Shown here: positions 1-7,303 of the stretch, piece by piece
How the letters are laid out: every line of letters starts with the position of its first letter
How positions within the stretch are numbered: the stretch's first letter is position 1
Assembly (NCBI GenBank): GCA_002179805.1
Contig: NAVB01001670.1
Location: forward strand, 1-26,883
Direction: 5' to 3'
Origin: Acanthamoeba lenticulata
Taxonomy: Eukaryota > Discosea > Longamoebia > Acanthamoebidae
DNA length: 26,883 bases
Program-made: the position numbers and the translations under genes
The notes under the pieces: generated by a model
The model's database searches: none
Told to the model about the DNA's origin: nothing
The model's input: only the letters and a program-made list of their open reading frames with translations

Positions 1-640
1 ACCGAGACCGAGAGCGGCGAGACCGAGACCGAGAGCGGCGAGACCGAGACCGAGAGCGGCGAGACCAAGACTGAGACCGAGAGCGGCGAGATTGAGACCG
101 AGACCGGCGAGACCGAGAGCGAGGCCAAGAGCGAGACCGAGAGCGATGAGACCGAGAGCGGCGAGACCGAGAGCGAGAGCGAGGCTGCGAGTGAGACTGA
201 GAGCGAGGCTGCGAGCGAGGCCGAGAGTGAGACTGGCGGGACAGAGAGCGAGGCTGAGACCCAGTGCGGGACGGAGAGCGAGAGCGGCGAGACCGAGAGC
301 GAGAGTGGCGAGACCGAGAGTGACGCTGAGACCCAGTGTGGGATGGAGAGCGAGACCGAGAGCGGCGAGACTGAGAGCAAGAGCGGCGGGATCGAGACCG
401 AGAGCGAGAGCAAGGCTGAGACCCAGCACGGGACAGAGAGCGAGAGCAGCGAGACCGATAGCGGCGAGACCGAGAGCGGCGAGACCGATAGCGGCGAGAC
501 CGAGAGCGGCGAGACCGAGACCGGCGAGACCGAGACCGAGACTGAGGCCGAGACCCAGCGCGGGACGGAGAGCGAGAGCGGCGGGGCCTTGAGCGAGAGT
601 GGCGGGATCGAGAGTGAGACCGAAAGCGCCGAGACCTTTA
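1..640. repeat. Degenerate GAGACCGAGAGCGGC-type minisatellite
   Basis: Short units (GAGACC, GAGAGC, GGCGAG) alternate for about 640 bases in multiples of 3, with larger units containing AGGCTGAGACCCAG recurring near 250, 327, 413 and 543. Periodicity in threes keeps frame 1 open. It coincides with the acidic partial ORF. Confidence 0.8.
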
Positions 641-651
641 CACACAATTAA
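1..651 (+). CDS. 3' end of a Glu/Thr/Ser-rich low-complexity protein (5' end outside window)
   Basis: Frame 1 is open from the first base to a TAA at 649-651, giving 216 residues. Almost all of it is built from short degenerate units such as ETESGETE and AETQxGTESESG, ending FTHN. The DNA is a degenerate 6-15 bp tandem repeat rich in GAGACC/GAGAGC, so other frames are open by composition too, including an Arg/Pro/Ala frame. The chosen frame is the only one that runs into a short non-repetitive tail followed directly by AT-rich non-coding DNA. The product would be strongly acidic and disordered, with no domain visible. It may equally be a non-coding minisatellite. No function is proposed. Confidence 0.4.
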   Translation, partial: TETESGETETESGETETESGETKTETESGEIETETGETESEAKSETESDETESGETESESEAASETESEAASEAESETGGTESEAETQCGTESESGETESESGETESDAETQCGMESETESGETESKSGGIETESESKAETQHGTESESSETDSGETESGETDSGETESGETETGETETETEAETQRGTESESGGALSESGGIESETESAETFTHN

Positions 652-1245
652 AAATTAATCTTCCCCCCCCTCCCTTTCCAAGCGCCACCTCCACCCTTCA
701 ACAAAAACCACATACTTTTTTGCTTCTTTACTACCGAACTCTATGGTTCGCGGTAAAGATGCTAAAGATTTCCGTTTTTTTGAACAAGCTTTCGATCTCT
801 GAGGATCGTGGCTTTGTTTACCTAATTAACCACCCACCCACCCACCACCACCACATTACAGTTAACGTTGAAATTCAACTTCAAATCAATCATACCTTCA
901 CGGCTTGCCATGTCGAATCCACACAAATCAGCACAATGCGGGTTACATAGGTAATCTGGTGAAGTGCAAAAATCAATCCCATTGGTCAGTAGACAGACCA
1001 ATAATACTGCACCAGGACCTTGGTGCACATAGAGCCATTCACATTCTTGGTGCTTCTTATTACATTCTTTATTCATAATGGTTGATGCATATAACCACAT
1101 TTTTTGTTGTTCAAAGGTGACAAGAATAAGAAAAATATGACTGTTTGTTTTTTAACAGTCATATTTTCAATATAAAAAAGTCAGATTTATATCAATAAAA
1201 TCATTAGTTTAATCAACAACTATAACATGCACCAACCTGACCTTG
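652..1245. other. AT-rich stretch with hairpins, no gene seen
   Basis: No supportable coding region. It contains a CCCA-type microsatellite near 828-852 and three inverted repeats: 7-bp arms ATTGGTC/GACCAAT near 982-1003, 7-bp arms TGCACCA/TGGTGCA near 1007-1026, and a perfect 14-bp inverted repeat at 1132-1145 and 1154-1167. It presumably holds the terminator of the upstream repeat ORF and the promoter of the endonuclease-like gene. An ATG at 1227 opens a 34-codon frame ending at a TGA near 1329; this frame could be an alternative N-terminus of the next gene only if the reading frame shifted. Confidence 0.5.
1132..1167. repeat. Perfect 14-bp inverted repeat (hairpin)
   Basis: AAAATATGACTGTT at 1132-1145 is exactly complementary to AACAGTCATATTTT at 1154-1167, with an 8-base T-rich loop. 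Role unknown. Confidence 0.8.
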
Positions 1246-1685
1246 ATGATAATTGGCCACCTCATAAAAAACCATCAAATATTAGCAAACTCACATCCCC
1301 CTATTGGGCAAGAGTTTTATGTGCCCAGTGACTGGCCCAACCATTGTGTGTTTGCTCTTTGGTCGCGGCAAAGCTCTGGCGGCTACAAGCTCACATTCCT
1401 CACGGTTTTTGATGCTGAATTAGGTATGTCCTTCCTTGTCGACACCAAGAATGCTGCTTGCTTGGCATCTGGAATTCTCGCTCCCTTGATGCACATAGCG
1501 CCTAATTTGCTCATTATTGGTCTTTTTTAGGTTGTCGCAGGAAACTCTCTTTATTTGTTCATATTTGGACCAGTTTCTTCACAGGTTTGCCTGTCTCGAG
1601 GACCTATGGAGCAGATTCTGACCAATGCTCTCACTTGTGTGAAGCTTATTGGCGCCAGATGAGGGCATCTTTGGGTTTGCCCCTT

Positions 1686-1688
1686 AAT
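1686..1688 (+). other. Left target-site duplication AAT
   Basis: AAT directly precedes the GAGGTATTT terminus. The same AAT follows the right terminus at 5129-5131, giving a 3-bp duplication as expected for PIF/Harbinger elements. Confidence 0.75.
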
Positions 1689-1826
1689 GAGGTATTTGCA
1701 TCGTCACGGATACCGACTTAAGGACTGCCGACAGGGTACGGTCTTGGTTCATTGGCCAAGGTAAATGAATGCAATAAGTCAGGGTTCGCTAAGTCGGTGG
1801 CGTTGCACGCCCGACTTAACCAATCA
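1689..1826 (+). repeat. Left terminal inverted repeat (compound)
   Basis: The outermost 15 bp (1689-1703) and an inner 39 bp (1788-1826) match the right end exactly in inverted orientation; about 85 bp between them are diverged. It contains TAAGTCGG or its complement at 1713-1720, 1790-1797 and 1811-1818, and a one-mismatch copy at 1775-1782. Confidence 0.9.
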
Positions 1827-1845
1827 AAAATTTATTGGATAAATA

Positions 1846-3756
1846 TCATTTTCCTTGCCCACGGCGAGCAGAACGGCGCCCGCGAGTGCGGCGCACAGCA
1901 AGTGGCGCAGCTGGTGGTGCAGCTGGTGGTGCAGCTGGTGGCGCAGCAAGTGGCGCAGCTGGTGGCGCAGCAAGTGGCGCAGCAAGTGGCGCAGCTGGTG
2001 GCGCAGCAAGTGGTGCAGCTGGTGGCGCAGCTGGTGGCGCAGCAAGTGGCGCAGCAAGTGGTGCAGCTGGTGGCGCAGCAAGTGGTGCAGCTGGTGGCGC
2101 ATCAAGTGGCGCAGCTGGTGGCGCAGCAAGTGGCGCAGCTGGTGGTGCAGCAAGTGGCGCAGCAAGTGGCGCAGCTGGTGGTGCAGCAAGTGGCGCAGCT
2201 GGTGGCGCAGCAAGTGGTGCAGCTCGTGGCGCAGCTGGTGGCGCAGCAAGTGGTGCAGCTGGTGGCGCAGCTGGTGGCGCAGCAAGTGGCGCAGCAAGTG
2301 GCGCAGCTGGTGGTGCAGCAAGTGGCGCAGCTGGTGGCGCAGCTGGTGGTGCAGCAAGTGGCGCAGCAAGTGGCGCAGCAAGTGGTGCAGCTCGTGGCGC
2401 AGCAAGTGGTGCAGCTCGTGGCACAGCAAGTGGTGCAGCTCGTGGCGCAGCAAGTGGTGCAGCTCGTGGCGCAGCAAGTGGTGCAGCAGTCCCTTGGGAA
2501 ACAAGGTGTTGTAGCATTTGCATCAGCTGTGCCTCTTGTTGTTGCGCCTGGTTGATGGCAGACAAGACGGCTGTCAATCCAGAAGAGAGTGTCTTTCGAA
2601 ACGCGCTCTCCTCTGCCGCCTGGAAAAGGTCGTGAGAAAAAGAATCGTAAAAAATCAAAGAAGGAAAACTACCTTTTGGTGCCACTCGTTGAGGCGTTGG
2701 TCGCGGATCGCGCGCCGTTCTTCCGCTTTGGCCTTGTTTTCTTCCCGAATCTTACTTGCATCCTTGGAGTTGTCCGATCGGCAGAGGACCTCGCGTGCTT
2801 CAATCTCGTCAAGATACTGCTTGGCTAAGGTGAGCTCTTCTTGCCGTTGTTCTTGTTGCTTCTTCCAATGTTGAAAAAGGTGCTCTAGTTCAAGAGGAGT
2901 CTTGTCGGCTGGCGGAACCCACTGCGCTACAATAAACAAATAAATTTAAAGGTTTTACAATACAAATAAGCTCAAAAGTACCTGGGAAAAAAGGACGGTT
3001 GATAGGGGATGTTTCTGTCAACAAGTAGTTGTAGTGCTTGTGCAGTCGATCTGTTGTGTAGTCAGTGAAGCTGTGTTGCTTGTTTTTCAAAATTGGCAGA
3101 ATTTTGTGCCAGTTTTTTCCTTCGCAGTGGATGAGCAACACCAACTGCCACGAACTTGCCCATGGCACATCAGCAGACCGGGCACGAGCAGGAGTGTCTG
3201 TTTTTTTTCTCTAATAAAAGCATTAAAAAAAGAAAGAAAGCATAAAAAACGACGGTAAAAGTACCTTGTTTTGCGTCACTGGGCTGGGCGGCACCATGGG
3301 GCTGGGCGGCACCATGGGGCTGGGCGGCACCACGGGGCTGGGCAGCATCACGGGGCTGGCTGGTGTCACCAGGCTGGGTGGCATTGCTGGGCTGGGCAGT
3401 ATCACCAGCCTGGGCAGCATCACGGGGCTGGGCAGCATTGCTGGGCCGGGCGGCACCACAGGGCTGGGCGGCATCATGGGGCTGGGCAGTGCAGCCAAGT
3501 TGGGCGGCCTTGCTGGGCTGGGTGACGTCACCAGACTGGGCTGCCTTGCCGGGCTGGGCAGCATCACTAGGCTGGGCGGTATCGTGGGGCTGGGCGGCAT
3601 CGCGGGGCTGGGCGGCATCGCAGGGCTGGGCGGCATCGCGGGGCTGGGCGGCATCACGGGGCTGGGCGGCATCGCGGGGCTGGGCGGCATTGTGGGGCTT
3701 GCCAGGCTGGACGGCCTTGCTGGGCTGGGTGGTGTAAGGGCACTTGTAGGCAACAT
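1846..3756 (-). CDS. Harbinger SANT/Myb-like partner protein with Pro/Ala-rich repeat ends
   Basis: Minus-strand gene in the transposon. Exons in reading order: 3265-3756, 2982-3210, 2673-2926 and 1846-2619, all with GT-AG borders, for a predicted 582 residues. Exon 1 is a PPSPAM-type hexapeptide repeat. Exon 2 holds a SANT/Myb-like fold (SSWQLVLLIHCEGKNWHKIL, then a basic helix ending HKHYNYL). Exon 3 is a charged coiled coil (HWKKQQEQRQEELTLAKQ, then KIREENKAKAEERR). Exon 4 is a short helix followed by about 200 residues of AAPL/AAPP repeats. In Harbinger elements such proteins help bring the transposase to the nucleus and the DNA ends. Exon 2 could instead start at 3197 after AAACAG; that would put exon 1 in another open frame (DAAQPR repeats). 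The ATG at 3756 favours the version given. Confidence 0.75.
1896..2488. repeat. GCAGCTGGTGGC/GCAGCAAGTGGC tandem repeat
   Basis: About 590 bp of 9-12 bp units (GCAGCTGGTGGC, GCAGCAAGTGGC, GCAGCTCGTGGC) in multiples of 3. On the minus strand it encodes the Ala/Pro tail of the SANT protein; the long open frames on the other strand and frames are by-products of this periodicity. Confidence 0.9.
3281..3720. repeat. 18-bp GGGCTGGGCGGCATCGCG tandem repeat
   Basis: Roughly 24 degenerate copies of an 18-bp unit, most regular at 3590-3690. On the minus strand this is exon 1 of the SANT protein (six-residue repeat). The unit length keeps all frames free of stops over long distances. Confidence 0.9.
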
Positions 3757-3915
3757 AACGTGGTGTTGGTGAAGAAGGAAAAAAAGTGATGGATTAACAA
3801 AAATTGATTGTTTGATTAGAAAGAAGTGGAGTTGGGAGTCGGGAGTCTAGGAGATAAGGAGCTTGATAAAACAATAAAGTACCTTAGTCAGCAGAGCTTT
3901 TTCTTTCCAATCTTC
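3757..3915. promoter_or_regulatory. Divergent promoter region of the transposon
   Basis: AT-rich sequence between the minus-strand ATG at 3756 and the first plus-strand in-frame ATG at 3916. Both element genes must start here. Assigned by position; no core motif is claimed. Confidence 0.4.
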
Positions 3916-4966
3916 ATGATGTTCCTCTTCCTCCTTGTTCAGTTGTTCCGCGTTCAGCAGCGCCAGTGCCTTTTATTTTCTTTATTTTCTTTAATTTTAT
4001 TGATATTCTGCGCAACTGAAAAATGGACCACCATCAAAAACTATCAACAAAAACTTCAAGAACGACGACGGCGAACACCTCTACTTCTTCCTCCTGCACG
4101 CTGCACCTCTCGTTCTCTGCTGGATCTGGCACAATTTGACATTTACGAGATGACAGGAGTAGATGAAAATTTTTTCTTTACTCTTTTTGACAAGTTGCAG
4201 TCTTTCCTTCGTTCTCCTGGTGCTCTTTCAGCTGAACTCTGGCTTCTACTTGTTCTTCACTGGCTGTGGGAGCTGCCTAAAGGCAAAATCCTCAGCCAAA
4301 CATTCAGCATCGATAAATCGACAGCACAGCGTGAAATCAACTTCCTCCTTCCTCATCTTTATGTCACCCTCCACCAACTCTCTCCTATCTCTTTTCCTGC
4401 CTACATCAAACCACACCCTTTTGAAAACGTGATTGGCGCTGTTGACTGCACAACACACCTCCGCGTCCATGTGCACCCTCGCCAAGGAGACTGGTACCGG
4501 GGAGACAAACACGCACACTTTATCACTGCTCAGGTACCCTTTTACTACCCACACTCCCTGTTTGTGTGCTTTGTGGCTCCCTTGTTGATTTTTGTTTTAG
4601 GTCATTTGTTCTTTGCGTGGTGATCAGATCTTCAACGTCACATTGGGCATGGGTCACAACTGTGACAAGACCATGTTGAAGCTCTCTGGAGTGAAGGACA
4701 GCTTACTACGGGAAGGCCAGACACTTTTGGCCGACCGTGGCTATGCAGCTGGTGTGTGTTTACTCCCTGATCCCTCTTGTGGACAAAAGTGGAACCACAC
4801 ACATTCTTCACTACGGTCTGTGGTGGAGCGTGTCAATGCACAGGTGATGACCTTTGCTGCAGCTTCTTCTGTCTTTCGTGGTGCCCCTGAGCAGCACACA
4901 CTCGCGTTGATGTGTGTTTATCATCTTGTCCAGCACCGCTTGGCTGTTTCGCCGCTGGTTATCTAA
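3916..4966 (+). CDS. PIF/Harbinger DDE transposase (DDE_Tnp_4 type)
   Basis: Exons 3916-4533 and 4601-4966 with a 67-bp GT-AG intron, about 327 residues from ATG 3916. The catalytic triad is visible: Asp in GAVDCTTHLRVH, Asp in LLADRGYA and Glu in SSLRSVVERVNAQV. The segment after the intron (RGDQIFNVTLGMGHNCDKTML) corresponds to the central core of the family. It would cut and rejoin the element ends in the nucleus together with the SANT protein. The N-terminus is uncertain: the frame is open upstream to a GTG at 3826, and the first 60 residues are implausibly hydrophobic (MMFLFLLVQLF, LLFSLFSLILLIF), which suggests an unrecognised 5' intron in this stretch. Confidence 0.85.
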
Positions 4967-4998
4967 ATACATTTTCTTTTCTTTTTTCACAAGTTTGC

Positions 4999-5128
4999 TG
5001 ATTGGTTAAGTCGGGCGTGCAACGCCACCGACTTAGCGGCCGACTTAGTGTTAATTGCTTAATTTCAACTGCCGACCTGTCCAAGTCAACCAAACTAAGT
5101 CGGTTGACCATAGCGATGCAAATACCTC
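4999..5128 (-). repeat. Right terminal inverted repeat (compound)
   Basis: The inner block 4999-5037 is the perfect complement of 1788-1826 and the outer block 5114-5128 of 1689-1703. It has four exact TAAGTCGG-type octamers at 5007-5014, 5028-5035, 5040-5047 and 5096-5103, mirroring the left end. Confidence 0.9.
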
Positions 5129-5131
5129 AAT
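5129..5131 (+). other. Right target-site duplication AAT
   Basis: Second copy of the AAT at 1686-1688. Reading on from here in the frame of the split exon gives the CVNP zinc-loop half of the host protein. Confidence 0.75.
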
Positions 5132-5638
5132 ATTGCTCCTCATTGTGTTAACCCTAATCATATCACCATTGAATCCAGAGAAGCCAACCTGCACCGGAAG
5201 GACTGTGGTGTCTCCATCACCACTCTTGAAACACCATTTTCCTGCTCATGCAACCCTCAAAAGGTGTCTACCCCTTGTTTGACCTTTTCTACTGACCACG
5301 CGCGTCAACTGCAGGAGCGAGCGTTGCGCGAGCTTTTCGCGCGTTTGTTTGCCCCACCACGAGTGCCGCAAAATCGATTTTCGCCTCCCAGCAGCTCGTC
5401 GGCGAAGAGGCCATGGTTTATGGCTCAACCTACTACAACACCAACTGCTAGCAGCAGCCCTCCACCGAAACGACCGCGGCGCCAGCTCGTACCTCTTTTG
5501 ACATCTGCCGAAACAACTGTCACCGCGACGCCTCTGCAGCGCCTGCCTCCTCCACCGACGACGACGACGACGACGACGACGGCCGGCGGCTCTACTGCAC
5601 CGCATGAGCCGCGACGCCGCGGCAAGCTCCCCTCGTGA

Positions 5639-6051
5639 GGAGGCCACCGGTGCACATAGGCCCATTCCTTCTCCTCTGCAAACGCGTGTTTGTGTAATAA
5701 AGCTGCCCCCGCTCCGGTTGGCCACTTCACCACTACTACTGTCGACATCTCATGGTATGCAAAGAACGCCTGTCATGCCTTATCACGATGAACAGAGGTA
5801 TGTGAAGCATGTGTGTCATTGCTCATCTGAATAACATTGCCCTGCAGCAGCGAGCGAGGACACTAAGCCGTATCGTTGGGGATCGTTAAAACCCAATCCC
5901 ACTGCGGACTTGGGGGGCTGTTATGGGGGTCGAGTTTTCTATCAGTTCCACGGCTTGCCCATTTGTGTCGACCGTGGAGGAGAGCGAAAATTCGACCCCC
6001 ATAAGCTTTTTGGCCGTACCCCAACGATACGGAGAGATAGTAGTTCACGTC
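5639..6051. other. Intergenic region upstream of the DJ-1 gene
   Basis: 413 bp without a supportable gene. It holds the 3' end of the endonuclease-like gene and the promoter of the DJ-1 gene, and is largely occupied from 5868 by a hairpin element. Confidence 0.5.
5868..6032. repeat. MITE-like nested inverted repeat
   Basis: 165 bp ending in perfect 14-bp inverted repeats CCGTATCGTTGGGG (5868-5881) and its complement (6019-6032). Inside is a second inverted pair of about 20 bp with one mismatch (TTATGGGGGTCGAGTTTTC near 5929 and its complement near 5986-6004), and a CCACGG/CCGTGG pair around the centre. It has no coding potential and ends 19 bp before the DJ-1 ATG. A possible 2-bp AG duplication flanks it, too short to prove transposition. 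The termini do not match the Harbinger element in this window. Confidence 0.65.
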
Positions 6052-6978
6052 ATGACTACCAAGAAGGTCCTGGTTCCCATTGCCAATGGTTCGGAGGAGA
6101 TCGAGTCAGTGTGCATTATCGACACTCTGCGTAGAGCAGGTGCTGAGGTGACTGGTGCGCCATCTGCTTATCTTTTGTTTTTTTTTTTAAGTAAAGATTT
6201 AAGCACGTAAATTCGTTCGTTCAATTCATTTGTGCAGTGGCCTCGGTGGAGAGGCACACGCGAAGTCACGTGCTCCCGCTCTGTCAAGATTGTGGCTGAC
6301 GCTCTCATTGGGGACTGTGTCGGGCTCACCTACGACCTTATCGCTCTTCCTGGTGCCTCATGCTACCCCCTCCCCATGGCATGCTGCGCTGTCGCTCATG
6401 AGCTCACACGCGTATCACCCAAGGTGGCATGCCGGGTGCTGAGCGGCTGAGGGACAACGAGCAGCTTAAGCAGCTGCTCGTGGACCAGAAGCAGGCAGGA
6501 CAGCTCTATGCCGCCGTTTGTGCTTCACCTGGTGCGTGCCAACAAGGTGCACCGTTGCTGCCTTCAATCTGTTGCTGATATTGCTTGTGACACGCAGCGG
6601 TGGTCTTTGCCAGCCACGGCCTGATCGGTACAGTCGACTTGAACCCTTCCTCTTGACCTTAGCTCACGTCTCTCCAGACGACAAACAGGCGACTTGCTAT
6701 CCTGCTCAAAAGTTCGTTGACGCACTGAAGCAGAAGGACAGCCTCGAGCATCGCGTCGTGGTCGGTACGTGACAGTGCTGTCGGCCAACATTACCTGTAC
6801 CAAATGTCGTTCATCCGAGGACTCACGTTTGCTTTAATGGGGGAGAGCAGATGGCAACTGCGTGACCAGCCGGGGGCCTGGCACTGCGCTGGAGTTTGCG
6901 CTGCAGCTCGTGGAGCAGCTCTACGGCGCTGACAAAGCGCAGGAGATCCAAAAGACCATGCTCGTCCCCTCTTACTAA
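6052..6978 (+). CDS. DJ-1/PfpI family protein (PARK7/YajL-like)
   Basis: Six exons: 6052-6154, 6254-6352, 6424-6531, 6598-6627, 6678-6764 and 6851-6978, about 184 residues against 189 for human DJ-1. The N-terminus [16 protein letters not shown] carries the conserved Glu; exon 3 ends with the nucleophile elbow YAAVCASP (catalytic Cys); FASHGLI and [12 protein letters not shown] complete the fold. Members act as redox-sensitive chaperone/deglycase-type proteins in the cytosol. Exon 2 is odd. The natural-looking acceptor at 6238 gives VTVASVE, matching the family very well, but is one base out of frame with the following EVTCSRSVK. The acceptor at 6254 keeps the frame but drops those residues. 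Either there is an indel or sequencing error near 6255-6262, or the shorter form is real. Confidence 0.9.
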
Positions 6979-7303
6979 GTTCGAAGCTCAAAACCAGTTC
7001 AAATGCGGAAAGGCACACGTCCCGAAAGTGGGCTCACCCACCCACCAAGTTCGTGGTATCCTGGAGGGGAGAAGAAGCTGCTTAATTGCATTCTCAATAA
7101 TCAGTGCAACCAAGCAGCTGATCAGCCCTTCTTTTGGAGTGGTTTTTCCTTTTCACGCGAATCCCAGCAGGTGATCGAAATTTTGTTTTCGGGAGCCCGC
7201 AACAAGTGTGCTGCGGGCGACGCGGTCGGTGGGGAAGGGAAGCGGAGAGATCTCCCTGCGCTGCTCTGAGGTCGCAGAGAAACATAGAAGGAGGAGTGCT
7301 AAG
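6979..7303. other. Intergenic region, no gene seen
   Basis: 325 bp between the DJ-1 stop and the glycosyltransferase ATG. Short open frames here lack recognisable features. It presumably contains the DJ-1 3' end and the promoter of the next gene. Confidence 0.4.

Larger units (their letters stand above)
1689..5128 (+). mobile_element. PIF/Harbinger-type DNA transposon, apparently complete
   Basis: A 3440-bp element starting GAGGTATTTGCATCG and ending in the exact complement, flanked by AAT/AAT. It carries the two genes typical of Harbinger elements: a DDE transposase on the plus strand (about 3916-4966) and a SANT/Myb-like protein on the minus strand (1846-3756). They are transcribed divergently from a short central region. 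Both frames appear open once GT-AG introns are removed, so the copy may still be functional or was so recently. It lies inside an exon of the endonuclease-like gene. Family assignment rests on the DDE motifs, the SANT partner and the 3-bp duplication. The AAT target differs from the TWA usual for plant and animal elements. Confidence 0.88.
1246..5638 (+). pseudogene. His-Me finger / zinc-loop endonuclease-like gene split by a transposon
   Basis: Coding pieces are 1246-1423, 1531-1688 and 5132-5638, with a GT-AG intron at 1424-1530 and a 3.4-kb transposon after the AAT codon at 1686-1688. Skipping the transposon and one AAT copy, the frame runs on without a break for a predicted 280 residues. 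The interrupted exon carries SHLC on the left and CVNP-H-x-T-x-E-S-(5)-N-x-x-R-x-x-C on the right of the insertion. This is the pattern of the zinc-binding loop of I-PpoI-like His-Me endonucleases (PF05551): the His of SHLC and the Asn before HRKDC match the catalytic His and metal-binding Asn. The C-terminal third is Pro/Thr/Ser-rich and probably disordered. The start is uncertain: ATG 1246 is in frame, while ATG 1227 opens another frame that stops early. As it stands the gene cannot make the full protein. Confidence 0.7.

Noticed and set aside
1752..2635. Several overlapping long open frames on both strands (Val/Gln, Ala/Gly, Trp/Ser and His/Leu repeats)
   Set aside because: They are products of a tandem repeat whose unit is a multiple of three. 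Only the minus-strand Ala/Pro frame links by GT-AG introns to non-repetitive coding exons.
3266..3772. Plus-strand Gly/Leu-rich and Trp/Gly-rich open frames
   Set aside because: Shadows of the 18-bp repeat that encodes the minus-strand PPSP exon; no unique coding sequence attaches to them.
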